DNA of 64,000 nucleotides, taken from the NCBI GenBank assembly GCA_014843695.1, contig CM026391.1, positions 15,621,365 through 15,685,364 on the forward strand, written 5' to 3'. Of this stretch, positions 1 to 10,564 are shown piece after piece. Positions within the stretch are counted from its first letter, which is position 1. Every line of letters begins with the position of its first letter. Position numbers and translations under genes: made by a program. The notes below the pieces were generated by a model, which ran no database searches, had not been told where the DNA came from, and worked only from the letters and a program-made list of their open reading frames with translations. Source of the DNA: Archivesica marissinica. Lineage: Eukaryota; Mollusca; Bivalvia; Venerida; Vesicomyidae.

Positions 1-80
1 ATCATCGCTACATCATTGCTACATCATCGCTGCATCATCACAGCATCATCACAGCATCATCACTACATCATCACATACTA
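1..80. repeat. Simple repeat, ~11-bp ATCATC units
   Basis: About seven units of ATCATCRCTAC-type sequence. The array may extend left of the window. Confidence 0.8.
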
Positions 81-509
81 CATCAAGCATTTAGGGCAAT
101 ACTCTTAATTTATACTTTTTCAACATTTAACTAAAGTGTTTCAGAGTCTTCAAACTTTTCGATGTTTATCTCACAACAATGTCGGAAGTGTTATGAACAA
201 GAATAAAGGGTATTTGTGGCTGAATAGAAACACATTTGAACCTTGTGACACGTTTATGGGCATTTATGCTCTTGGTATATATTGTTATTACTAAACGGTC
301 TTTAATGATAAAAGGTCTTGTAAGTTGCCGCTAAGTTGGTATATAGTGGTTAGGGATGGTCCATCTCTTCAGTCATACTTGATTAGTATCAATCGTACAA
401 TCTGATATTATCAAATTCTTAAAATCATTGTTAGTCATTTAAATATTGATATCGATGCTTCGTGTGGCAGTGGTTATAAACTGTTGCATAGTTTGAAACT
501 CCCAGAATA
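81..509. other. Intergenic, nothing recognised
   Basis: AT-rich sequence without an ORF, terminal repeats or tandem structure that I could support. Confidence 0.6.
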
Positions 510-806
510 CAGACGGATCTGTAGTCCAGTGGTAACATGGTGGACTGGTAATCCAGGGATCGCAGGTTCGATCCCCCGTCTGACCCTAATAAAATTAACA
601 GTCTTTCAGATGGGACGTTAAACCGAGGTCTTGTGTCGGTGCTTCACACCGTGCACGTAAAAGAACCAGAGGAGACTCTGGAATTGGTCTCTGTGTCTGT
701 ATCATATCACTATCCTCCAAAAATCTAAAATTACTAATCTCTTCAGGAGGCGTCGCTCATATGAGCAACCTGTAGCGACGATAAATAAACGTAAAACACA
801 CAACCC
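510..806 (+). mobile_element. SINE1, full-length tRNA-headed copy
   Basis: The tRNA-like head starts at AGACGGATCTGTAGTCCAG, with an A-box-like CAGTGGTAACA and B-box GGTTCGATCCC. The body follows (ACAGTCTTTCAGATGGGAC ...), then a tail module GTCGCTCATATGAGCAACC ... ATAAATAAACGTAAAACACA. Several other copies in both orientations let the family be defined within this window. It is non-coding and presumably mobilised by a LINE. Confidence 0.85.
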
Positions 807-810
807 CCAG

Positions 811-1546
811 AATGTGCGTGCACAGGGGGGCGCTTAATAGAGGCCAATGGTATAATAAAACAACATATTGAGCGTCTGGAAACTGGCTTCTTAACCCTTT
901 CCTTCATAGAGACTTAGATTAATATACAATTATATTTCCATATAAACGACAGCCATTTAGCTATCATGCAATGGATAAGTAGTCGCCATATCTATCACAC
1001 CTCCATAGATATTACTGGGACTTCATAGAGATTTAGGTTAATATACTATTATATCTCCATACAAACGACAGCCATTTAGCTATCATGCAGTGGATAAGTA
1101 GTCGCCATATCTATCACACCTCCATAGATATTACTGGGACTTCATAGAGATTTAGGTTAATATACTATTATATCTCCATACAAACGACAGCCATTTAGCT
1201 ATCATGCATGCAGTGGATAAGTAGTCGCCATATCTATCACACCTCCATAGATATTACTGGGACTTCATAGAGATTTAGGTTAATATACTATTCTATCTCC
1301 ATACAAACGACAGCCATTTAGCTATCATGCAGTGGATAAGCAGTCACCATATCTATCCCACCTCCTTAGATATTACTGGGACTACATGAGATTCTGGCCT
1401 TTATTCTGAACATTGGTTTAGCTACTACATTGTAAATGTATGTCGTATTGGTAATGGCGTCGAGAGGTGCTTCTATGAGGGAAAGGGTTAATACAGGTTG
1501 GCTGCTTAATACAGGTGACCACTAACACAGGTTTGACTGTATTCAC
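811..1546. mobile_element. MITE family H copy interrupted by MITE B
   Basis: The left part (CTTAATAGAGG ... AACTGGCTTC) and the right part (TACAGGTTGGCTGCTTAATA ... AGGTTTGACTGTATTC) align to the uninterrupted copy at 19215-19399, either side of the MITE B insertion. Confidence 0.75.
891..1491. mobile_element. MITE family B, TTAA-flanked, with internal tandem repeat
   Basis: Bounded by TTAA at 891-894 and 1488-1491, with inverted ends CCCTTTCCTTCATAGA / TCTATGAGGGAAAGGG. The interior repeats a ~119-bp segment about four times. CCC-starting ends plus TTAA fit the piggyBac pattern (established for that superfamily); no transposase is present. It sits inside a MITE H copy. Confidence 0.8.
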
Positions 1547-1904
1547 AAATATACTCTCATATAAGAAAAATATTAGAACAAAAGATTTTTCACTTGGCAG
1601 TATTTTCAGTCATATTAATTTAATAAAGTCTGTTTCTATTGTCAGGGAAGTGTGTATAAGAGATAGGAACAATTTACGATGGCTAACCACTTATAACTTC
1701 AAACAGTTCATATTTAATGTTCATAATTGGTTTATCTTGGTGACTGAATCATATCTGTGTCATTACCGATGTTTAATAACCGATAGGAACCCAGTTATGA
1801 TATTTGCTAGGAGACAATGGTCAGGCAATCTAGAGACCTATATTTACTGGATAGAGATAGGGCACAAGAACACTACATAATTAGTATAAAAGTGGAATTA
1901 AGTC
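1547..1904. other. Intergenic, nothing recognised
   Basis: A 121-codon open frame occurs at 1515-1880, but its start overlaps the MITE H end and it shows no domain, signal or codon bias. Confidence 0.5.
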
Positions 1905-2135
1905 ATGATAGCGCAGTGGATGCGCTTTAGCTTCAGGTGTGAAAGGTCCGGAGTTTGAGCCCCGCTGGAGCCATTACGATTGTGCCTTTAGGCAAGGCAT
2001 TTAAATTCCACGTTGCCTCTTCTCTCTCCCTCATGGCGATGGATTCCATCAGGAATGAGGTCTCGAGAGTGATTAAAATAAGTTGTAAGAACTTGTTTCG
2101 CAATTGAGCTAAAATAAATTTGTATAAACTAAAAG
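1905..2135 (+). mobile_element. SINE3 (tRNA-headed), + strand
   Basis: The head TAGCGCAGTGGATGCGCT has a B-box-like GAGTTTGAGCCC. The body is TGTGCCTTTAGGCAAGGC ... CCTCATGGCGATGGATTCC, and the tail is TCTCGAGAGTGATTAAAATA followed by GAGCTAAAATAAATTTGTAT. Four further partial or interrupted copies are found in the window. Confidence 0.75.
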
Positions 2136-2138
2136 TGC

Positions 2139-2434
2139 TTCAACTCTTTTCCTGCGGAGTAAATAAAATCACATTTGCAAACAATATAAATCCAGATCAG
2201 ACACGGCGTAATGCCACATCTGATCAGAATCTATGTTGTTTGCTATTCAGCCAAGTGTTTTAGCTCTACTATCCGAATAGCACAGATCTATGTTGTTTGC
2301 TATTCAGCCAAGTGTTTTAGCTCCACTATCCGAATAGCAAACAGCATAGAGCCTAATCAGACGGCACGTTCTGCGCCGTCTGATCTGGCTGTTTGTAAAA
2401 GTGATTTATCTGACGCTAGCGTGCAAAAGGTTAA
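2139..2434. mobile_element. MITE family D with internal duplication
   Basis: Ends ACTCTTTTCCTGCGGAG / CTAGCGTGCAAAAGG-TTAA; the left TTAA has mutated. A ~62-bp interior segment (CTATGTTGTTTGCTATTCAG ... CACTATCCGAATAGCA) occurs twice. The palindromic cores resemble family A. Confidence 0.7.
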
Positions 2435-2462
2435 TATGAGTCAGAGGATGAGTACGTCTGTT

Positions 2463-2592
2463 ATGAGCACCGGTACACAAGACCTTGATTCCATCTGAAA
2501 GACTCACAGTTAATATTATTGTGGTCAGACGGGTGATTGAACCTGCGATCCCTGGATTCGCAGTCAAATGTGTTAACCACTGAACCCATCTA
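2463..2592 (-). mobile_element. SINE1 fragment (head and start of body), - strand
   Basis: The reverse strand matches the SINE1 head (GAACCTGCGATCCCTGGATT) and the adjoining body (CACAAGACCTTG ... CATCTGAAAGACT). It is diverged, and the tail is missing. Confidence 0.7.
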
Positions 2593-2756
2593 TGCTAACC
2601 TGTCTATGAAAACTGTCTGAACTGTGAAATATTGATAAAAAGCTAAATTCGTACCTAAATTGAAACAACTCCAACTCAAATCTGTTGTTTTCGATTTTGT
2701 CACAGCCATTACTTTAAATAAAAATTAAAAAAATTTAAACTTGATTTACTTGATAA

Positions 2757-2813
2757 CGATTGTGAAACAAGCTTTTTAACAACATATATTAATCACTCTC
2801 GTTGGCGCAGATG
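2757..2813 (-). mobile_element. SINE3/SINE4 tail fragment, - strand
   Basis: CGATTGTGAAACAAGC ... TATTAATCACTCTCGTTGGC is the reversed tail module shared by SINE3 and SINE4. Confidence 0.55.
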
Positions 2814-3918
2814 TAAATATAAAGTAAAAGATACCGTACTTACTCTCCATAACACGTGATGTTTATCACCAGATTACGGCCTCAAAGTGGCTTCCTGTTC
2901 ATAAATTTTTTAATCAGTTTACATGTATTCCATTTCTCAACCAATCTTAGATGCAGATCTATGCAAAATGAATATATTAAAAGATTTATTTGCGGTGCAT
3001 AAAATATGTAGTGCATACAATTACTGCAAGCACTCATGACTTATCGTACCACAGAATGGTAAGTTTGGCGACAATTTCTGTTCTATTAACCGTTGAAGTG
3101 CTTTTTGTCAGAAGTCATCGGATCTATGCAAAATGCCACTGATTTAAGACCAACGTTTGGGGGGGCGTCTTATATGCGAGTATGTATGGTAATCCGAAGC
3201 ATGATTGCTAGATGTATGCAAAATACCACAGATTTAAGCCCAACGTTTGGGGGGGGGTTGTCTTATAAGAGGGTATGTATGGTAATATAAGCTCTCTCCA
3301 GTGATTGCTACAGGCAGGTCTTTTAGAACCATTTGCAGACGGACCTTTCAGAACCAATTAAAGAAAGCAATAAGGATGATAGAGACTGAAAGCAGAGAGT
3401 AGATGACCGGGCATAATGACAGTTTCGTGAAGTGATTATGGTATTATATGACATCGCAATACAGGCTCGGATATATCCTGAGTGGTTAATAAGCAGTATT
3501 GTTTACCAAAACAAGCTCTTTGTGGTACTTATACCTCTTTGTGGTACTAATATACTGTCTACGTTTACAGTAGTAAGAGTTATTGCATTACTTATGTAAA
3601 TATGGTTAATTATAGAGAGCTATGTGTAGATTAGTATCTCTGGATATATAGGACCTTGGAAATGAAAAAATAGTAGTACTATTGGGGATATATTTGATTG
3701 GGAAATTTGATTGACATACAAATAATATTTTGCTACTGTGAATAATGTGTTAACCGACTGTTTGATATGTAGCAATGTAGAGTAATATAATTATGTGGTA
3801 AATTTAATTACAAGAAAAAAAACACATTAAAATTGCAATTTTGTTATTGTCTCTATTGACTGTTACTAAGAGCAGTCACATGATGTAGCTGGCGTGTATT
3901 GCAGCCAGTGGAGAAAAT
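2814..3918. other. Intergenic, only the ~88-bp duplication recognised
   Basis: AT-rich, apart from the repeat at 3119-3298. A short TTTGTGGTACT repeat occurs near 3520. Confidence 0.5.
3119..3298. repeat. ~88-bp tandem duplication with G runs
   Basis: GATCTATGCAAAATGCCACT ... CAACGTTTGGGGGGG ... TATGTATGGTAAT is repeated once with small changes. Confidence 0.75.
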
Positions 3919-3919
3919 A

Positions 3920-4163
3920 TTAACCCATTCAACACCAAGTAACTGACATGGACTGGTCCATGATATTTTTAGACCAATAAATTAATAACAAAATTACATT
4001 TGGATCAGTTCATTTATCAAAATGGGTTTTTTTTCTTTCTAAAAATAGTTATATTACTTGAAAAAGTGCAGATCCTGATGAGACGGCTCGTCACGAGCCG
4101 GCTCATCTGGATCTACACTTTTTTGTAAGCCAATTTAGAGGTCTGTGGTGTTGAAAGGGTTAA
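3920..4163. mobile_element. MITE family C, TTAA-flanked
   Basis: TTAA at 3920 and 4160, with ends CCCATTCAACACCA / TGGTGTTGAAAGGG. The centre is a strong palindrome around GACGGCTCGTCACGAGCCGG flanked by AGATCCTGAT / CATCTGGATCT. Confidence 0.8.
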
Positions 4164-5503
4164 TAGAGATGTCATTTTGCACTAATAAAATTACAAATTG
4201 CAAGTTTTCCTTCAAAATAAGATTTAAATTTTGTTTTTAAATCTATTCTCACTTCTCTATTTATAATAAACATCTTATTCTCTAAAAAATATGACCTTTC
4301 ATGATGAATTATTTTTAATTTGTAACTGAAATGTTTAAAACGTACATGTAGGTAAAAAGTGTAATTTGCCATGCCTAAAAAAAGTTTTAAAAAGGTTAAT
4401 TTGTTTTATATATAGCTATTTTTCTTTCAATTATGATGGTCTAAATTTAATAAAATCTACTTATAAATAAAATATATACAATGTATAATTATGAACTTTG
4501 AGAAAATCAAGTTCCATGAGTGGTTGGACAGATATACTTTGGGTCACAGGCACCTGGCATGGACCTAGGACACAATAAAGGAGAACATAGCCCCCCTCAC
4601 CCCCCCCCATGACCAGATCTTCGCTATATATGTACAGAAATGGAAATTTGCAATCAAAATGTCACGAACATGAATGTGCACAATATACAAATAATACACA
4701 TATTTATGATACTACCCTCATGTACTATAGTAGACCATTTTGATGGCAAATATCTGTAGATATATGGGGAACATCTGGTCATGGGGGAGTCATGGGGGGA
4801 GGGGGCTATGTTCTCCTTTATTGTGTCCTAGATCCACGCCCGAGTGCCTGTGCTCTACGTTACATTGCCTATAACTTGGGAGTGCCGCTTTCTGTACACT
4901 CAAATAGTGACAAAATAGTTTTCTAACAACGGAAAACCGACTGTTATTTTCAAATTCAAATACATATTATCTTTCTCCAGAAGATATAGGAAATTGACCT
5001 ATAAATTAATACGGATAAATTGAAATTTAAAAAAAATCAATCAGTTTTAATTTTCGTGAGATAATAAAATTACAAACTGTTCACTAGGTTATGAAAATAT
5101 GTCTCGCCTTTAAAATTTAACGACACTTTGTCCGAGTACGCTGTCCCTTGAACAGTTGCTCTTTAAAAAGGGACCAGGCTTAAATTGTAGTAAAATCTGC
5201 ACAATATTACATAGTTTAGCTTTAGGATCTGATTGTTACAATGTTGTTTTATTGTCCAGATTTCGATATGACAAAAGGAGGTTATGATGTTGGAATTTTA
5301 ATATGAAATAAAAAAGTGTGTACTTCAAAAGAATTAACCTGTCATATTTTAACTTTAATGAAAATAAAATCTTTCAATTGTCATCTCTTGCTTTTACATG
5401 CTATAACACCTTGGAGCAGTTTTTGCGTGAACATTATGTTTCCTTATACATGTATTATTGTACATTACATTGGTTGTTCCTAACAGGGAACTAGTAATAT
5501 ATA
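4164..5503. other. Intergenic, foldback element only
   Basis: Apart from the foldback at 4543-4854 I see no gene-like or repeat structure. Confidence 0.5.
4543..4854. mobile_element. ~310-bp foldback element
   Basis: Left arm CACAGGCACCTGGCATGG ... ACACAATAAAGGAGAACATA ... CCATGACCAGAT. The right arm is its reverse complement (ATCTGGTCATGG ... TATGTTCTCCTTTATTGTGT ... GTGCCTGTG). C/G-rich runs in the arms differ in length. Confidence 0.65.
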
Positions 5504-5813
5504 TATGTGGTCCTGTCTACATCCGTGGTGGCGTCCATGGTCCAGTGGTAGAGCGTCGGATTTGGAATCGAACAGTCCTGGATTCGATACTCGGGTCAGG
5601 CCACGTATGTAGGCACCTCACACACATTGCTTAGTACTGGTTAACCACTAAGGTCAGCTAAGACTGCCCAGGAAAACATGTCTAGATCCCCGCAAGGGGT
5701 TTGACATTAATGGAACATACATACATCCGAATTTTCGGCTTAAAAAACCTTTTTTTATTGTCCTTGAAAATGGCTTCTTTAGCCGAAAATTAGGATGTAG
5801 AGAGGACCACATT
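5504..5813. mobile_element. Palindromic MITE family F, host of SINE2
   Basis: Arms TGTGGTCCTGTCTACATCC / GGATGTAGAGAGGACCACA. After removing SINE2 and one target copy, the arms continue with ATTTTCGGCT / AGCCGAAAAT. The element without SINE2 would be ~105 bp. Confidence 0.65.
5526..5721 (+). mobile_element. SINE2 (tRNA-headed) with 8-bp target duplication
   Basis: The head GGTCCAGTGGTAGAGCGTCG with B box GGATTCGATAC is tRNA-like but unlike SINE1. The body runs CACACATTGCTTAGTACTGG ... AACATGTCTAGATCCCCGC and ends in an ACAT-rich tail. The element is bounded by TACATCCG at 5518-5525 and 5722-5729. It lies inside a palindromic MITE. Confidence 0.75.
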
Positions 5814-5952
5814 ATATACATGTATTATTCTATACTTATATTTCAAATTTCTTATGAAAAATAAAGCAAGAATATGTACCAAAGAAAACAGTCGGAGATG
5901 AAAATTGGTCTCTGTTCTTTCTGACAAATCAAACAGAATGTGTTACAAATAT

Positions 5953-6414
5953 CACAGGAGCTTGCAATTGTATCCATAAGGCACCAGAAGTCTTTTAACC
6001 CTTTCCCTCATAGAAGCACCTCTTAACGCTATTACCAATACGACATACATTGACAATGTAGTAGCCAAACCAATGTTCATAGTAAAGGTCAGAATCTCAT
6101 GTCGTCCCAGTAATATCTATGGAGGTGGGATAGATATGGCGACTATCTTATTCGTTTGTATGGAGATATAATAGTATATTAACCTAAATCTCTATGAAGG
6201 AAAGGGTTAAATGGCTGTCGTTTGTATGGAGATATAATAGTATATTAACCTAAATCTCCATGAAGGAAAGGGTTAACTCTATCCTAGAACCCCCCCACCC
6301 TTCCCCCCATATAAAAATATAAAATATAATAAAAATAGAGGTTTTTTCAAGGATATCTAGGATAGAGGTACAAGACGTTTGATGCCTTATGGATAACATT
6401 TCAAGTTCCTGTGG
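5953..6414. mobile_element. Palindromic element family G, host of MITE B
   Basis: CACAGGAGCTTGCAATTG and ATCCATAAGGCACC on the left are mirrored by ATGCCTTATGGATAAC and TTCAAGTTCCTGTGG on the right. A second pair, CTCTATCCTAGA / TCTAGGATAGAG, lies inside. Confidence 0.6.
5995..6276. mobile_element. MITE family B, TTAA-flanked, with one doubled end
   Basis: TTAA occurs at 5995-5998 and 6273-6276. The inverted ends are CCCTTTCCCTCATAGA and TGAAGGAAAGGG. The right terminal segment appears twice, about 66 bp apart. It is nested in palindromic element G. Confidence 0.8.
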
Positions 6415-6913
6415 TTTAGCATGTTTTTATGCTACATTTTATAACTGAAGAGAACTAGACTCCCCTCCCTCTACAAACATGGTAGATATGATTGACACTT
6501 CTTTATTTCATTCTGATGTAGTTACAGTAAAAACTTGATGTAATACAACCATCGTTATGTCCAAGTTATGACAACATTAATAAGGTTTTGTTGTATTTCT
6601 TGTAGAAACAAAGGAAATCAGTGGGTGATATGATTAACTAAAAAACTAATTAAACACAAGTGCAGCGTGGTTAAATACTGACAAACATATCCTGTCAAAC
6701 TGTAGTTACAGTTTCCAGTTTTACCCATTGTCATAAATAAGTCTGTTTGTATCAATCACAAGAGATCATTGGAGACTGCTACCACAACATCTCCGACAAA
6801 ACTCAGTTTTAAGTATATGTAGGACAAGAGAAAATAACCGTGTGTTTCTGAATGGTAATCAAATTGATTTTATGCTTGTCCAGTGAAATATAGAAACATA
6901 TCGGTGTGTGTGC
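6415..6913. other. Intergenic, nothing recognised
   Basis: No coding signal; a short reverse ORF at 6809-7030 is mostly SINE1. Confidence 0.5.
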
Positions 6914-7206
6914 GTGTGTTTTACGTTTATTTATCGTCGCTACCGGTTGCCCATTTGAGCGACGCCTCCTGAAGAGATTAGTCATTTTAGATTTTTGGAG
7001 GATAGTGCAATGATACAGACAGAGACCCATTCCAGAGTCTCCTCTGGTTCTTTTTTACGTGCACAGTGTAAAGCACCGACACGAGACCTCGGTTTAATGT
7101 CCTATCTGAAAGGCTGTTAATTTTATTAGGTCAGATGGAGGATCGAACTTGCGATCCCTGCGATCCCTGGGTTACCAGTCCAGCGTGTTACCACTGAACT
7201 ACATAT
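6914..7206 (-). mobile_element. SINE1, near full-length, - strand
   Basis: A complete reverse copy runs from the tail (TGTGTTTTACGTTTATTTATC) to the head (CACTGAACTACA). An internal 10-bp tandem duplication (GCGATCCCTGCGATCCCTGG) lies next to the B box. Confidence 0.85.
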
Positions 7207-7273
7207 CGGTGTAATCAATAGGTGGTATTTGTTTGTTTCAGTGAATGAACAATTTAAATAACACCATTATTAT

Positions 7274-8742
7274 CACGATTGATAATGAACCCAATCAACA
7301 CCAAGTAACTGACATGGACTGGTGCATGATATTTAACCCAATCAACACCAAGTAACTGACATGGACTGGTGCATGTTATTTAACCCAATCAACATCAAGT
7401 ATCTGACATGGACTAGTGCATGATATTTAACCCAATCAACACCAAGTAACTGACATGGACTGGTGCATGATATTTAACCCAATCAACACCAAGTAACTGA
7501 GATGGACTGGTGCATGATATTTAACCCAATCAACACCAAGTAACTGAGATGGACTGGTGCATGATATTTAACCCAATCAACACCTAGTAACTGAGATGGA
7601 CTTCTGCATGATATTTAACCCAATCAACACCAAGTAACTGAGATGGACTGGTGCATGATATTTAACCCAATCAACACCTAGTAACTGAGATGGACTGCTG
7701 CCTGATATTTAACCCAATCAACACCAAGTAACTGAGATGGACTGGTGCATGATAATTAACCCAATCAACACCAAGTAACTGAGATGGACTGGTGCATGAT
7801 AATTAACCCAATCAACACCAAGTAACTGAGATGGACTGGTGCATGATATTTAACCCATTCAACACCAAGTAACTGACATGGACTGGTGCATGATATTTAA
7901 CCCAATCAACACCAAGTAACTGACATGGACTGGTGCATGATATTTAACCCAATCAACACCAAGTAACTGACATGGACTGGTGCATGATATTAACCCATTC
8001 AACACAAAGTAACTGACATGGACTGGTGCATGATATTAACCCAATCAACACCAAGTAACTGACATGGACTGGTGCATGATATTAACCCATTCAACACCAA
8101 GTAACTGACATGGACTGGTGCATGATATTAACCCATTCAACACCAAGTAACTGACATGGACTGGTGCATGATATTTAACCCATTCAACACCAAGTAACTG
8201 ACATGGACTGGTGCATGATAGTTAACCCATTCAACACCAAGTAACTGACATGGACTGGTGCATGATATTTAACCCATTCAACACCAAGTAACTGACATGG
8301 ACTGGTGCATGATATTTAACCCATTCAACACCAAGTAACTGACATGGACTGGTGCATGATATTTAACCCAATCAACACCAAGTAACTGACATGGACTGGT
8401 GCATGATATTTAACCCATTCAACACCAAGTAACTGACATGGACTGGTGCATGATATTTAACCCAATCAACACCAAGTAACTGACATGGACTGGTGCATGA
8501 TATTTAACCCATTCAACACCAAGTAACTGACATGGACTGGTGCATGATATTTAACCCAATCAACACCAAGTAACTGACATGGACTGGTGCATGATATTTA
8601 ACCCAATCAACACCAAGTAACTGACATGGACTGGTGCATGATATTTAACCCATTCAACACCAAGTAACTGACATGGACTGCTGCATGATATTTAACCCAA
8701 TCAACACCAAGTAACTGACATGGACTGGTGCATGATATTTAG
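7274..8742. repeat. 47-bp minisatellite derived from the end of MITE C, ~31 units
   Basis: Unit TTAACCCAATCAACACCAAG + TAACTGACATGGACTGGTGC + ATGATAT. This is the first ~47 bp of MITE family C including its TTAA and terminal repeat. A sub-block at 7498-7830 carries GAGATGG in place of GACATGG. Confidence 0.9.
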
Positions 8743-8885
8743 TTTTAGTGCAAGTATGAAATTTAGTTCCCGTTGACAATACTTCAAACTGCAGTCAAAT
8801 GAAAAAACAGTGAGAATAAAATGTGCGCGAGGATGGTAAATATTTCAGTGCTAATGTGCTACGTTGCTAATTTGATAATTATTTA

Positions 8886-9132
8886 TTAATCCATTTCATT
8901 CTGGATACATTTAATGGCTTTTGCAAACAACATAGATCCAGATCAGCCGCAGTGTGACACTGCGTGCTGATCAGGATCTATTTTGTTTACTACATAGCCA
9001 AGTGTCTTAGCAAGATCATCTGAATAGCAAACAGCATAGAGCCTGATCAGACGGAACGTTCCATGGTGGCTGATCTGGCTCTATGTTCTTTGCAAATACT
9101 GTTTGAACGATATCCAGAATGAAATGGGTTAA
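8886..9132. mobile_element. MITE family A, TTAA-flanked
   Basis: TTAA at 8886 and 9129, with ends CCATTTCATTCTGGATAC / ATCCAGAATGAAATGG. Two internal palindromes carry AGATCCAGATCAG / CTGATCAGGATCT. Confidence 0.8.
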
Positions 9133-9565
9133 TACAATTAGGAAATTCATAAATAAATGCAGTATTGTTTATGCATTTGGCTGCATACATAATTGCCTAT
9201 ATATGGAAAATCTCTATTGTTATGCTACCTGGTGTGAAGTTCAGGCAGTATGTATGTCCCTCAGGCAAATATCACAGAATGACCATAAGAAAAGATTTCA
9301 ACAACAATGTAGCAAGTAAGTATAAAACCAACCTGGTATTATGTATAGGATATAAGCCGAAAACGATCCAATATGTAAATTATTGGACTATGTGAGACAC
9401 GTAGCGTTGAAGACAGTACCAATATTTTACATATCGGATCCGTTTGAGACTTATATCTTACTTAAAGCACACACTTATATTTATAACAAGATCCTACTAA
9501 TTAAAATTGTTAATTTTGTTTATTTATGCGTGGGATTTAATATAATACTTGACAACAGTCCAATA

Positions 9566-9806
9566 TTAACCCATTCAACACCAAGTAACTCACATGGACT
9601 GGTCCATGATATTCATAAACCAATAAATGAATCAGAAAATCACATTTGGACAAGTTCATTTATCAAAATGGGTAATTATGTCTAAAAATAGTCATATCAC
9701 TGGCAAAAAGTGCAGATCCTGATGAGACGGCTCATCACGAGCCGGCTCATCTGGATCTACACCTTTTGTAAGCCTATTTAGAGGTATGTGGTGTTGAAAG
9801 GGTTAA
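9566..9806. mobile_element. MITE family C, TTAA-flanked, nested
   Basis: TTAA at 9566 and 9803. The same ends and palindromic core as the 3920 copy. It is inserted into the left arm of a larger inverted repeat. Confidence 0.8.
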
Positions 9807-10083
9807 TAATAATGGACTGCAAGTACAAAGATATGACGTCACGACAGTGTTTTCAATAACGATAACTACAGCTTCCAAATACCCACAGGAGGAATTGCAC
9901 GGAAACATATCTAAGCTGCATTCTTGTACTAAATGTTTACTTGTAATTTTAATTGTGTCTATGATTAGTGAATACCTTAAGCAACCATTTCAGGAAGAGA
10001 TTAATTTTATCTGAAGATAATTCATCTATATCAATTTATTTCAGCTCTATTGTGGGAACAAGTGTTTACAACATTAATTTATT

Positions 10084-10338
10084 CCCGATCTAGACCTCAT
10101 TCCTGATGGAATCCATCGCCATGAGGGAGAGAGAAGAGAAGAGGCAATGTGGATTTAAGTGTCATCCTTAGTTTAAACAATATTTTATTTCAATGAATAT
10201 ACGTAGTATAATGAACACAATAAGAAGTGCATGTGTCATCCTTGCCTAATGACCCTATTACTGTTATTCATACGGGGTTCGAACACATAGCTTCACTGCT
10301 ACAAGGTGGACACCATACCCATTACACCACGGAGGTTG
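10084..10338 (-). mobile_element. SINE3-like element, - strand, split by a short insertion
   Basis: The body is reversed (CATTCCTGATGGAATCCATC ... GTGGATTTAAG) and continues after an interruption into a reversed tRNA-like head (GGGGTTCGAACAC ... CCATTACACCACGGAGG). The 63-bp interruption (10170-10232) lies between two copies of GTGTCATCCTT (10159-10169, 10233-10243). The head differs from that of the 1905 copy, so this may be a sister subfamily. Confidence 0.65.
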
Positions 10339-10387
10339 AAGATCATTTACATATTGCTATTTATAATTCATAATTATATGCTTATAA

Positions 10388-10564
10388 CAAAACATATAAC
10401 AGATATAGCTGTGAACAGAATCAAAAGGTTTTATTAATCAATTCTGTTAGAAATCTTAGAAATATTGTCAAATGAAAAACATATAACAGATATAGCTGTG
10501 AACAGAATCAAAATGTCTTACTCATTTCTGTTATATATCTTAGAAATATTGTCATATGAAAATA
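10388..10564. repeat. 87-bp tandem duplication
   Basis: AACATATAACAGATATAGCT ... AGAAATATTGTCA occurs twice in tandem. A third, interrupted copy lies at ~10785-10990. Confidence 0.75.

Noticed and set aside
510..585. Functional tRNA genes (here and at 5526, 36104, 37411)
   Set aside because: Each tRNA-like segment is the head of a longer SINE with a conserved body and tail, and the acceptor stems do not pair well.
1515..1880. 121-codon ORF as a gene
   Set aside because: Starts inside a MITE remnant, has no recognisable domain, and is within chance length for this much AT-rich sequence.
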